In this document: in pieces, positions 1-6,549 of the stretch
Position numbering within the stretch: the stretch's first letter is position 1
Layout: each line of letters begins with the position of its first letter
DNA from: Xanthobacteraceae bacterium
GTDB lineage: Bacteria > Pseudomonadota > Alphaproteobacteria > Rhizobiales > Xanthobacteraceae
Reading direction: 5' to 3'
DNA length: 7,876 nt
Assembly: GCA_030043175.1 (NCBI GenBank)
Contig: JASHYD010000274.1
Coordinates: 1 to 7,876, forward strand
Made by a program: the position numbers and the translations under genes
Notes under the pieces: generated by a model
The model's database searches: none
What the model was told of the DNA's origin: nothing
Seen by the model: only the letters and a program-made list of their open reading frames with translations

Positions 1-584
1 GCTGAAGCGCTGCGAGGCGATCGAATAAGCGCCGGGGTTGACCATGTCGAAGAACGGCCGGATGCGGCCCGCCGTGAAGCCGGCGAACTGCAGGAAGGCG
101 CGGTCCATGTACACCGTCGTGGTGCCATAGCTCTGGGTGGGGCCGAGAGGCGCGGTGGTGGCGCCGCCGCCGTAACCGCCCCCATTGGTCTGAACGCTAG
201 CACCGACGTCGATATAGGAGCGCAACGTGCCGTATTCGGTCTGCTGGCGCATATCGAAGCTGACCGCGCCGCGCGTCTGAAAGTTGAACATATTCGTGGT
301 GCGATCGAGCGCGCCGCCGAAATCGCCGGTGCCCGGCTGGACGGGACCGCCGCCGAGAAATGAGCCGCCGCCACCAGCGCCGTAACCTATCTGAAGTCTC
401 GCAAAGACGCCGATCTTGATGCAGGTGTCGGTCCCGGGGACATACAGAAACCCGCTCCATAGAGGCTGCAGGCTTTCACATATTCAACCGGCTGGGCCTT
501 GGTCGGCAGATCGGCGGCCTGCGCACCGGCGATGGTAAAGATACCCGCCGCCGACCCCAATAGAACGCGCTTCACTGGTCTCAT
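1..584 (-). pseudogene. Omp2-family porin, 5' part, broken by a frameshift and cut by the window edge
   Basis: Outer-membrane beta-barrel porin of the alphaproteobacterial Porin_2/Omp2 type, which would form a diffusion channel. The ATG at 584 is preceded by a strong purine-rich ribosome site (AAGGGGAGGGG). Residues 1-23 form a signal peptide (MRPVKR, hydrophobic core, cleavage after AQA). The mature start ADLPTK and the segment YVKACSLYGAGF are the hallmark of Bradyrhizobiaceae porins. After GAGF the frame breaks near 443-447. The continuation (YVPGTDTCIKIGVFARLQ, then MFNFQTRGAVSFDMRQQTEYG and FAGFTAGRIRPFFDMVNPGA) lies in another minus frame that stays open to position 1. One missing base (for example TGG to TG, giving FWYVPGTD) would restore the gene. 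As written, translation stops at 387 after 65 residues. It is either a true pseudogene or a sequencing error; the remaining ~147 codons look intact, which leaves error open. Confidence 0.85.
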
Positions 585-682
585 AACAACCCCTCCCCTT
601 GACTATGTGGCTAAGCCGGTTTTGCATCCACAAGTCGAAAGTTCCGCCATCTACAAGCACTTGGACATGCAGTATGTTTATT

Positions 683-711
683 AATACACAAGTGATATAT
701 ATGGCTAGCAA
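683..711 (-). promoter_or_regulatory. Possible sigma70-type promoter of the porin gene
   Basis: On the minus strand TTGCTA (706-711) and TGTATT (683-688) are separated by 17 bp. Each matches the -35 or -10 consensus at four of six bases. They lie in an unusually A+T-rich patch about 100 bp upstream of the porin ATG. The match is weak and is supported mainly by position and base composition. Confidence 0.25.
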
Positions 712-1329
712 TGGCCTCCTTTGAGGGTGCATTTGATTTTCCGGCAGTGTTGCAGAAAGATCACGGTGGTAAAGAACGCTATGATCGACAGGGTGCTTTT
801 GGTTCGGCGATTGCCGCCCGAAGCGCAAAATTGTGGGAAAAAAATGATACTTTTAATAGGTTATGGTTGTCGGAAACACTCTCGGATCCAGCCAGAGTCT
901 CTGGAGGCCTCGACCTCGCGGGGGATAGCAGGGAGGTCGGAGCGGACACGCACGGCACGGGGCGGGATGGAACCGCGCGCATTCACCGTAACACAATCAC
1001 GTAAATATCAAATTTTAACGCCCTTGACCGACGCCGCGGGGTTTTGGGGGCGGAGGACCTCATGGTTTCGAGGATTAGGACCAAGCCGAACCGCACCGAA
1101 GACGCCTTAATCGACAACCCGCGCGTATGGGTGACATCAGTTTATTTATAAAAATCTAAAAGTAGTCGCGTTGTCGCGTTGCTATACTTTCATTCTTTCC
1201 AGCTTTCACCGTGGGCAGCATGTCGAGCGCGGTGAGATCAAAGCCATCCACGTCGCCGCGGTGAACCCGCGGCGATTGCGTTCGACGACGCACGCTGGGC
1301 ATTTCGCCCAAACCGTAGGCCTCCGGGGT
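712..1329. other. Intergenic stretch without a supportable gene
   Basis: No convincing coding region was seen on either strand. Overlapping plus frames at 711-1110 and 1171-1641 have low-complexity Arg/Ser-rich translations and no ribosome site, so they were not called. Base composition is mixed: A+T-rich around 840-860 and 1140-1165, G-rich around 1035-1060. An 8-bp tandem repeat GTCGCGTT occurs twice at 1165-1180, followed by a TATACT at 1183-1188 with no partner -35. No RNA gene was recognised. Confidence 0.4.
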
Positions 1330-1626
1330 CTTTTGCCTGGGGACTTAGCGCCAATTCGCCAAGGCACCGCTGTAGCCCGCCAGTTTCAATGTCCGCGAAG
1401 TCCTGGACGTCTAGTTCCGATGCGCCGCAGCTGGAGCGGCATGCCATCCCAAAGCGCATCGTCCTCGAGCGAGCGCCGAATGAGGAGGTACGGTTTCATT
1501 GGCGCCAACAAATCGAAGTCAGCTACGGGGATCGTCTCTATCGAACCAGACCTCGAAGTACTGGTCACGGAACTCGCCGACCAACGCGTGTGTCGGTTCG
1601 AGCTTCAATTGAGCACTTATATTATT
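1330..1626 (-). pseudogene. Frameshifted remnant of an unrecognised gene
   Basis: Directly after the TAG (1627-1629) of the 128-residue gene, the same frame continues with protein-like sequence (ALVGEFRDQYFEVWFDRDDP) to a TGA at 1519-1521. A shift at the C run 1527-1530 leads into VADFDLLAPMKPYLLIRR and SLEDDALWDGMPLQLRRI. A second shift near 1415-1418 leads into ELDVQDFADIETGGLQRC followed by LGELAL. Joined across the two shifts (each a one-base insertion or two-base loss) the pieces read as one acidic, mixed-composition protein of about 95 residues. Below roughly 1340 the reading loses protein character. I do not recognise the family. It could be a tail once joined to the upstream gene or a separate downstream gene starting at TTG 1608. 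The reading depends on eye judgement of codon character. Confidence 0.35.
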
Positions 1627-2013
1627 CTATGCTGTTCCTAGCACAGCCGCCGTAAGTAACTCCCTGAGCTGCGCAAGGCGCGCTCGCTTGGCGGCAAGCT
1701 GCTCGGGAGAGTCAGCAAACAAGTCGTCTTCGTCATTCTCATTCGGCGCACACTCGGCCTCGATCGCCGCCATACGCTCGGAATGATCGAAGTAGTGTCT
1801 AATCTCCTCGCCACTGAATATAGCGCGAATCTCGGCAATGAAACGTGGGAGTTCCCGAGCGAACTCGGGCCTCGTGACCGCCGTATCGGCGTAGGTCATG
1901 AGCTTTTCGCCGATCAGGTAATCCAGGCTGGAGAGAACGCCGTACTGAACTCGGACATTACGAGCTGCAACGCATTGCTCCTGCCAGATGTCCTCGAACT
2001 TGTGCTCGGCCAT
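1627..2013 (-). CDS. Conserved hypothetical protein, 128 residues
   Basis: The ATG at 2013 follows GAGGG (complement of 2018-2022) at normal spacing, which supports this start. The product is soluble, acidic and mostly helical, with no signal peptide or membrane segment. The N-terminal half (FEDIWQEQCVAARNVRVQYG, LDYLIGEKLMTYADTA, RPEFARELPRFIAEIRAIF) has the look of a small conserved rhizobial unknown family. A stretch at residues 60-80 (GEEIRHYFDHSERMAAIEAE) precedes an acidic linker NENDEDDLFADSPEQ. A charged C-terminal helix (LAAKRARLAQLRELLTAAV) ends the protein. No catalytic motif is visible and I assign no function. Its TAG is followed in frame by the degraded remnant at 1330-1626, so the original protein may have been longer or part of a two-gene unit. 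Confidence 0.75.
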   Translation of the reverse strand: MAEHKFEDIWQEQCVAARNVRVQYGVLSSLDYLIGEKLMTYADTAVTRPEFARELPRFIAEIRAIFSGEEIRHYFDHSERMAAIEAECAPNENDEDDLFADSPEQLAAKRARLAQLRELLTAAVLGTA

Positions 2014-2302
2014 GGTGCCCTCATGATGAGCCAGTATTCGTATTTCAGCACAGATGGTCCGAGCGCGCTAGACTTCCATAAACCGCTGACGTGTTTCACT
2101 CTGCTTCGTCAGAGCAAGCGGGCTTGTGGTCCGCTCCGCCGGTCAGCGGCCCACGCCACGAACGTGATCGGACGAACATGATCGCGCCACCGTTGCGCTG
2201 TTCGCACCGTGGTTATCCACAGTGGTCATTTTGAAATGCGGTGTTTTCTGCAAGAATCGCTTGGGATTCGTTTTGGCTGAGAATTCGGCTGGGAGGACTT
2301 GG
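2014..2302. other. Divergent intergenic region between two start codons
   Basis: This gap separates the minus-strand 128-residue gene from the plus-strand HTH-like gene, so it should carry divergent promoters. A plus-strand candidate TTGAAA (2231-2236) with AAGAAT (2252-2257) has a short 15-bp spacer and is weak. A minus frame ending at a TAG near 2071 reads LALTKQSETRQRFMEV and could be the tail of a lost gene, but it is only about 24 codons long. The DnaA-box match at 2213-2221 is listed separately. Confidence 0.35.
2213..2221 (+). promoter_or_regulatory. Exact DnaA-box match
   Basis: TTATCCACA is identical to the consensus high-affinity DnaA box. It sits in the upstream region of the HTH-like gene, 82 bp before its ATG. 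It is a single site without nearby boxes, an A+T-rich unwinding element or dnaA/repA-type genes, so an origin is not suggested. A 9-mer can occur by chance; DnaA-dependent regulation of the flanking genes is the other reading. Confidence 0.3.
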
Positions 2303-2494
2303 ATGGCAGGCAAGACCGTAAAGTTGCGCCCCTGGACGAAAGAAGATGTCCGCGCACTCAAGACGCTGGCGCGCGAGAAGACAAAAACGACGGTGATCGC
2401 ACGCAAGTTGAAGCGCAGCGTCGGAGCGACTCACCAGAAAGCAATGCGGCTCGGTGTTACATTAGGGCGAGGCCGGACGAGGAAGCCAGCGTAA
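2303..2494 (+). CDS. Small helix-turn-helix/SANT-like protein, 63 residues
   Basis: The start is fixed by GGGAGGA at 2291-2297, five bases before ATG 2303. An in-frame ATG at 2222 would add 27 residues with no ribosome site and no conserved look. The protein is very basic. WTKEDVRALKTLARE (residues 11-25) forms a first helix; TTVIARKLKRSVGATHQKAM (29-48) reads as a helix-turn-helix with a recognition helix, followed by RLGV. The layout (W-T-x-E at the start, A-R-K-L-x-R-S/T-x-G-A, then K-A-x-x-L-G) resembles the N-terminal DNA-binding segment of GcrA-like and Myb/SANT-like small proteins common in rhizobia. The inferred role is DNA binding in the cytoplasm; the target is unknown. The last residues (GRGRTRKPA) are an Arg/Lys tail. 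It is followed after 115 bp by the HEAT-repeat gene on the same strand. Confidence 0.75.
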   Translation: MAGKTVKLRPWTKEDVRALKTLAREKTKTTVIARKLKRSVGATHQKAMRLGVTLGRGRTRKPA

Positions 2495-2609
2495 CTGGAC
2501 CACTCGGATTTCCATGCCTTCCGCGACGCGCTAAAAGCCCCAATGTGGCTCCTCGCTTGCGTTGATCCGAGGCCGGTGTGGCAGGTGCCGAGCGTTGAGG
2601 ATCGAGCGA

Positions 2610-3431
2610 ATGTGCGACCAGCAACTCGATCTGTTCTCCTCAGCCGTCATTGAGGCCGAATGGTCTGTGCCGCAATGTATCGCAAAGCGTGTGGACGCGA
2701 CTGTTCTGGACGACCACGCATTAATTGCTGCCATCCCCGACTCAGACGGTACCGACAGTATAGCTCTGGCGCACGAGGCAGGTCGGCGGCGGCTGACGGC
2801 GGCCGTTCCTAGCCTTGAGGCGCTATGCCGACGTTTTTCCGGGTTTGGACGCCACCGCATCTTGCCCGAACAAACTGCAGCCCTGCGTGCACTCGGCGCT
2901 ATTGGGGGCCGCGAGGCGGCGCAGTCGATGTTGCGGTTGATTGAGAGAGAGGCTGTTCAAGGACCAGCGTTGAACTTGGCCGTAAATACAGCCGCACGGC
3001 TCGGCTCTACATTCCCGGTTGCCGTATTGCAGTCACTCCTTCGGCACGCTGACCCGGATATCCGCGCCGGTGCCTGTGGGTGCGCCCGGCGCAATCCCGA
3101 GGTCATTTCTGTGATGATTGAGCTTCTTGGTGACCTGAACCAGGAAGTCGTAAGGTCGGCAGCGTGCGCCCTTGGACGAATGGGCAGAATCGAAGCTCGT
3201 CCGGTGCTCGTCAAGCTGTTGCGGGAGCAGCCATCCGAGGACGTGATTGATGCCGTGTCGTCGTTCGCCGATGAAGAGTGCATGATACAGCTTGGCCGAA
3301 TCGCCCGGACCGAGCCGACCTTAGCCGATGCGGCGCTCGATGCGCTGGAGGACACTGACCACCCTCGAGCCGAGGCGATTGCGACAGCGGTTCGCAATCG
3401 GCAACCCAGCGGTCGCCCACCCCCCAGCTAA
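2610..3431 (+). CDS. HEAT-repeat protein, 273 residues
   Basis: The frame is open from 2562, but ATG 2610 (MCDQQLDLFS) is preferred: it follows GAGG at 2596-2599, and the preceding 16 residues are Arg/Cys-rich and look non-coding. From about residue 85 the protein is a run of paired amphipathic helices of HEAT type: ALRALGAIGGREAAQSMLRL (91-110), LLRHADPDIRAGACGCARR (143-161), MIELLGDLNQEVVRSAACAL (169-188) and GRMGRIEARPVLVKLLRE (189-206), then weaker repeats to residue 262. The D-x-x-V/I-R-x-x-A pattern is typical of HEAT or PBS-lyase-like scaffolds. These bind proteins or, in AlkD-like members, nucleic acids; no catalytic residue can be pointed to. No signal peptide or membrane segment is seen, so it is probably cytoplasmic. 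The tail QPSGRPPPS is disordered. No partner is evident beyond the neighbouring HTH-like gene. Confidence 0.8.
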   Translation: MCDQQLDLFSSAVIEAEWSVPQCIAKRVDATVLDDHALIAAIPDSDGTDSIALAHEAGRRRLTAAVPSLEALCRRFSGFGRHRILPEQTAALRALGAIGGREAAQSMLRLIEREAVQGPALNLAVNTAARLGSTFPVAVLQSLLRHADPDIRAGACGCARRNPEVISVMIELLGDLNQEVVRSAACALGRMGRIEARPVLVKLLREQPSEDVIDAVSSFADEECMIQLGRIARTEPTLADAALDALEDTDHPRAEAIATAVRNRQPSGRPPPS

Positions 3432-3461
3432 AGGCTAGCTAAAGGCGGGGAATTTCGCCCC
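3426..3461. repeat. 10-bp direct repeat at the stop codon plus short GC hairpin
   Basis: AGCTAAAGGC occurs at 3426-3435 and again at 3437-3446. The first copy contains the TAA stop of the HEAT-repeat gene, and the second offers another in-register TAA-like motif. It is followed by GGGG (3447-3450), a 7-base loop and CCCC (3458-3461). There is no T run, so a factor-independent terminator is not well supported. Confidence 0.4.
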
Positions 3462-3531
3462 AACCTCAAGGCGGTGAGTTACCGTGGTAAGTTCGGGACT
3501 ACTGCCCAGGCCACGTTGCAGACAGGTTCAA

Positions 3532-3549
3532 AAGCGCCCTGAGGCGCTT
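3532..3549. terminator. Perfect 7-bp hairpin after the HEAT-repeat gene
   Basis: AAGCGCC (3532-3538), loop CTGA, GGCGCTT (3543-3549) form a perfect stem-loop 100 bp downstream of the HEAT-repeat stop and 80 bp before the next ATG. There is no downstream T run on either strand. It may help end transcription or protect an mRNA 3' end, but terminator function is only inferred. Confidence 0.35.
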
Positions 3550-3628
3550 CCTCAACTTGGGCTCTGGAAGGCAAGACTTAAGACAAGCCCGGGATAGGCA
3601 CGCTACCTTCCCGACTACGGACCCTGAC

Positions 3629-4570
3629 ATGAATCCCATCGAACGGGTCGTTGTTGACGAAAGCGTCGGACCCGATTCCGAACTCATGGCGCTGTTGCGC
3701 AACCGGCTTGGCGAGCGGCAGGTCGTGTTCGTATTTCTGGCAAGCGAGCATCCGGGCATTCCCGATATTGAGATCCTCGACAAATTGCTGGATAAGCGGT
3801 CGGTGCTGCTGACGCACGATCGGGTGTTGCACAACCTCGCTATCGGCCGGGGCTTCCGGTCGATGATAAAGACTCCGGAGTCAGGCTTCGCTGACCGCCG
3901 ACTCGCACACGTAGCCGCGCCGGACAAACATTTTCCTGTGGTCCGCGGTGCCCTCCGCGACAGTTACAGGCATAAGGCAGACCCGCAAGCGCAAGCCATA
4001 AGGGGATGCGTGTTCGGATTTCTGTCCCCACATCAACTAAAACAGTTCCGCACCAAACGCCGCAGAATCCGCGCCCATTTCGGTTCCTCCGACAACATCC
4101 TGGCCGCAGCACTCACGGTCGGGCAACGGCGCACGCCGCGGGGCATGATCGGCGGCTATGTGCTGAAAGTGGACGCGCGTCACGGTGTCAAGAGCCTGTT
4201 CCCCGCCAGCGAGAGCTATTTCGTGGATCGTGACTGCAATGAACCGTTGCACGCAACTTGCTGGGCGCTAGCACACCTCTTTCAGCTTCAGCTGCAAAAC
4301 TATCCGATCACCCTCTACCATCTGGAAAGCGCCGCACAGGCGCGGTGTGCTATTTTGATCGACGACCCCGGCGCGGCCGTCGGCGTTATCGAGCGAATGG
4401 TCGCGCGCCTCCTTGCCGCCGTTTTCCAGCTGAACTCCGCAACATGCACGAAAGGTCGTTTCTTCGAACGGGTCAGCGATAAACTGACCCAACTTGGGAA
4501 ATTTGCCAGCAACGAGTTGGTGGCGTTCGATGTGCAAGCTCTGGCCGAAGCCCTATCCTCTCAATGCTGA
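3629..4570 (+). CDS. PIN/DUF5615-like domain protein with large unknown C-terminal region, 313 residues
   Basis: Residues 1-75 match the plan of PIN-like (DUF5615/Mut7-C type) toxin-nuclease domains: a first strand ending in VVVDES (D10, E11), a helix, a strand VVFVFLAS, the segment GIPDIEILDKLLDK (D46, E48), and VLLTHDRVLHNLAI (D64). These acidic residues sit where such folds bind the metal for RNA cleavage; activity is inferred, not shown. The remaining ~235 residues are unfamiliar: a basic patch RTKRRRIR (141-148), DNILAAALTVGQRRT, GGYVLKVDARHGVKSLFPAS, and helical segments to SSQC. A normal DUF5615 protein is only about 110-120 residues, so this one is two to three times larger. The ATG start is chosen because the fold begins just after it; the ribosome site is poor, and a TTG at 3557 would extend the frame by 24 residues. 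No antitoxin gene adjoins it. It ends just before a convergent decayed gene. Confidence 0.75.
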   Translation: MNPIERVVVDESVGPDSELMALLRNRLGERQVVFVFLASEHPGIPDIEILDKLLDKRSVLLTHDRVLHNLAIGRGFRSMIKTPESGFADRRLAHVAAPDKHFPVVRGALRDSYRHKADPQAQAIRGCVFGFLSPHQLKQFRTKRRRIRAHFGSSDNILAAALTVGQRRTPRGMIGGYVLKVDARHGVKSLFPASESYFVDRDCNEPLHATCWALAHLFQLQLQNYPITLYHLESAAQARCAILIDDPGAAVGVIERMVARLLAAVFQLNSATCTKGRFFERVSDKLTQLGKFASNELVAFDVQALAEALSSQC

Positions 4571-4672
4571 CGCCACTCTGGGAGCACAATCCGGACCGAC
4601 AAACCGCGACGGCGATGGGCTCTGACAATCATCCGATCCTCCCGCACCTAACACCCCCGGCTTCGCCGCTGG

Positions 4673-4938
4673 GAGAAAATCGGCCACCCAAAACAGCTGC
4701 GGCAGTACAATGCCAACGCAGCACATCGAGACGAGCGGCGCGTCTTCCCGCCAGATTGCAATCAACGTCAAAATCAACGGACATCGCAGAAATACAGAAA
4801 GTTGGTTGGCCCGTAATAAATAGACCGGGACGAGCACCGCCATATAGGCGGTGTAGGCGAGCTTGAGGCCGGCCGGCACGCGCGATGCCCGTTCCGTCGT
4901 GACCGTTCGGGTAGGCTGGAAGCGATCCTCCACAACAT
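4673..4938 (-). pseudogene. Truncated and frameshifted multi-pass membrane protein
   Basis: The pieces match a membrane protein of unknown function that I recall from Bradyrhizobiaceae: KLAYTAYMAVLVPVY, then YYGPTNFLYFCDV in a second frame, then LILTLIAIWREDAPLVSMC and VGIVLPQLFWVADFL back in the first frame. The shifts lie near 4815-4821 and 4778-4782 and cancel each other, which yields an open but locally scrambled frame (NQLSVFLRCP in place of GPTNFLYFCD). After VADFL the familiar sequence ends at about 4673 and the frame runs through unrelated sequence to a stop at 4553, so the C-terminal half or more is missing. GGAGG sits five bases before ATG 4938, but that ATG opens the other frame; a GTG at 4933 opens the main frame. 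This mismatch is a third sign of decay. The family assignment is from memory and unnamed. Confidence 0.65.
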
Positions 4939-4953
4939 GCCCTCCTCCGTATA

Positions 4954-5016
4954 TGAATGACGTTCACGTCTAGGCCGACCGTGAACGACGTTCAGGAAAA
5001 ATATGAACATTGTTCA
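4954..5016. promoter_or_regulatory. Three tandem palindromic operator-like sites, TGAAC-N3-GTTCA
   Basis: Sites: TGAATGACGTTCA (4954-4966, one mismatch), TGAACGACGTTCA (4982-4994, perfect arms) and TGAACATTGTTCA (5004-5016, perfect arms). Centres are at 4960, 4988 and 5010, spaced 28 and 22 bp. The cluster starts 16 bp upstream of the ATG at 4938 on the minus strand and just before its GGAGG ribosome site. A 13-bp palindrome with 5-bp arms is the usual size of a TetR/AcrR-family or small-dimer repressor site. No regulator gene is present within the window, and the gene on the other side of the array is absent. Confidence 0.7.
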
Positions 5017-5660
5017 CACGATTTTGTGAGCGGGTCTGACGACGACCGCCGAGCGCCCCTGTCTCGTGCCCGGGTCTCGGCTGCGACGAGCAATCAAGTT
5101 TCGCTTGGCCTTCTACGGGTGCTGCGAACCGGCTTCCTGGGTGATTGTCCGGTTTACAGACGTGTGAAGGGGCGACTCCCGGCGGGCAGCGCAGGTCCTT
5201 CGAGGGGCAAATTCGTCCGTCACGGGGGTGCTGCCCAGCATTGCTCGCGGGTGAGGCATGTGGCCGCGGGTTGGCCGAGACGGGGCAGCTATCGGCGAAA
5301 CTGCGCTCACCAGCAGGAGCGCAGCCCCTGACCCGTGTGCCCACTCTCAAACATCAGCGAAATGTAAGAAAAGACAATTTATCCGGTAAGGTATCGCGCA
5401 ATGCCACACGCCTTGGCGTTCCGTCCCACCGCCTTGTTTTGGTCAAACCACAATGGCCTGTGTGCGGCGCTAGGGGGTTGAGGTGCGATAATGCAGGTCG
5501 CCCAATGGATTCCAAGCTGACCCCAGTGCAAGCCGGTGCGCACCATGACGGTGATGTCGTCTTGGTGGCGCCGAAGGATTGGACGTACGTCGAAGAAGCT
5601 CCGCACGTCAGTTCGAATCAGCGTCGTGCCGCGGGATCCGACTTTTCCGCCGGCCCGCGC
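5017..5660. other. Stretch without a recognisable gene
   Basis: A plus frame is open from 5145 into the gene starting at 5661, but its first 172 residues are Arg/Gly/Ala-rich and show no domain. A minus frame at 5379-5606 contains RSFFDVRPILRRHQDDITVM and WGQLGIHW, which look slightly protein-like but match nothing I know. The region next to the operator array would be expected to hold a divergent gene, possibly a regulator, and it does not. No RNA gene or clear promoter was recognised. Confidence 0.4.
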
Positions 5661-6398
5661 ATGACCGAGCCGTCGCCCGACCCCACGCTTCGCCCAGCCG
5701 ACGTGAACAATGACCCGTTGCCGACCGATCGGCCCTCGCCCGGCAGGCGGACCTCACGCAGCCTCGCCCGCTTTCTGCTGGCGGTGTGCGTTGGTGTCGC
5801 GGCCACCTTGGCCTGGCAGTCCTACAGCGGCACGGCCAAGCAGATGATCGCGAACTCGGCCCCGCGGCTCAGCGGGTTGTTGCTGTCGCCGCCGGCGGCG
5901 ATGAACCAGCCATCCGGCCGTGAGACCGCCATCGAGCAACCGAGCCCTCCTGCCGTTCAGGCGGCGGCGCCGCAGGCACCATCTGCGCAATCCGAAGCTG
6001 TTGCGTCCACGGCATCGGAGACGGTGACGTCGACCGCGCCCACCGCACCTTCTCGTGAGTTGCGACAGCAGCTCGAGACGATGGAGCAGGATCTGGCCGC
6101 CGTGCGGCAAAGTGTCGAGCAACTCGCCGCCGGCCAGGAGCAGATGGCTCGCGACATCGCCAAGCTACACACGGCTGGGCAGGACATCCGGCGCAGGACA
6201 TCGGCACTTCCGCCGGCCGCGACCACGACGCACAAGCCCGTCACGCCGCCGCAAACCGCTCCTCAGTCATCAATGGCACCGGTCACGTACCCGGCACCGC
6301 TCACGTACCCGCCACCGGAACCGGCTCCCCAGTCATCAGCGGCGCCGCTCCTGGCGGCGCCGCCGGAACCGCCACGACCGCCAATGCCGGTGCGCTGA
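5661..6398 (+). CDS. Single-pass membrane protein with coiled coil and Pro/Ala-rich tail, 245 residues
   Basis: The layout is characteristic of a conserved unknown family found in multiple copies in Bradyrhizobium genomes. A polar N-terminus rich in Pro and Asp (MTEPSPDPTLRPAD, NNDPLPTDRPSPGRR) is followed by one membrane segment LARFLLAVCVGVAATLAWQS (residues 35-54). A low-complexity Pro/Ala/Ser linker follows (60-130). Next is a heptad-rich coiled coil from LRQQLETMEQDLAAVRQSVE to QLAAGQEQMARDIAKLH (134-170), and then a Pro-rich tail (184-245). The likely orientation is N-terminus in the cytoplasm with the coiled coil in the periplasm, by analogy with other bitopic proteins; this is inference. 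The function is unknown. ATG 5661 is chosen because familiar family sequence begins there; the ribosome site is weak and the frame is open upstream to 5145, so a longer start is possible. The next possible start, a GTG at 5704, lies inside the N-terminal tail. Confidence 0.75.
   Translation: MTEPSPDPTLRPADVNNDPLPTDRPSPGRRTSRSLARFLLAVCVGVAATLAWQSYSGTAKQMIANSAPRLSGLLLSPPAAMNQPSGRETAIEQPSPPAVQAAAPQAPSAQSEAVASTASETVTSTAPTAPSRELRQQLETMEQDLAAVRQSVEQLAAGQEQMARDIAKLHTAGQDIRRRTSALPPAATTTHKPVTPPQTAPQSSMAPVTYPAPLTYPPPEPAPQSSAAPLLAAPPEPPRPPMPVR
6275..6310 (+). repeat. 18-bp in-frame tandem repeat in the Pro-rich tail
   Basis: Two copies of an 18-bp unit (GGCACCGGTCACGTACCC at 6275-6292, and 6293-6310 with one change) are followed by a partial third copy. 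They encode APVTYP and APLTYP. APQSS also recurs on both sides of the repeat. Slippage at such a repeat can change tail length between strains. Confidence 0.7.
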
Positions 6399-6549
6399 GC
6401 GCAGGCTCATTGAGGATGCTGGATCGTCGCGATGGATCGCATCTCGCAAACGCCGATAGTCGAGGACGCCGCCAACTGGGGGAATGGGGAAACCGCGGGT
6501 GCGCCAGCGATCATCTTAGCGGTCTGAACACGAATATCTGTCGCTAATG

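Noticed and set aside
711..1110. Overlapping plus-strand open frames of 97 and 129 codons
   Set aside because: Arg/Ser/Gly-rich translations without domains or a ribosome site, in two frames at once, across a region of uneven base composition.
1165..1188. GTCGCGTT tandem pair followed by TATACT as a promoter
   Set aside because: No -35 element at proper spacing and no supportable gene downstream.
1171..1641. Plus-strand open frame of 156 codons
   Set aside because: Low-complexity translation and no good start. The minus strand of the same region reads more like protein, and the frame is probably its shadow.
3499..3927. Minus-strand open frame of 142 codons
   Set aside because: Ser/Arg-rich shadow of the PIN-like gene, which has clear motifs on the plus strand.
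5605..5625. GTTCGAATC, which resembles a tRNA T-loop
   Set aside because: The flanking bases do not pair as a T stem and no acceptor or anticodon arm can be built around it.
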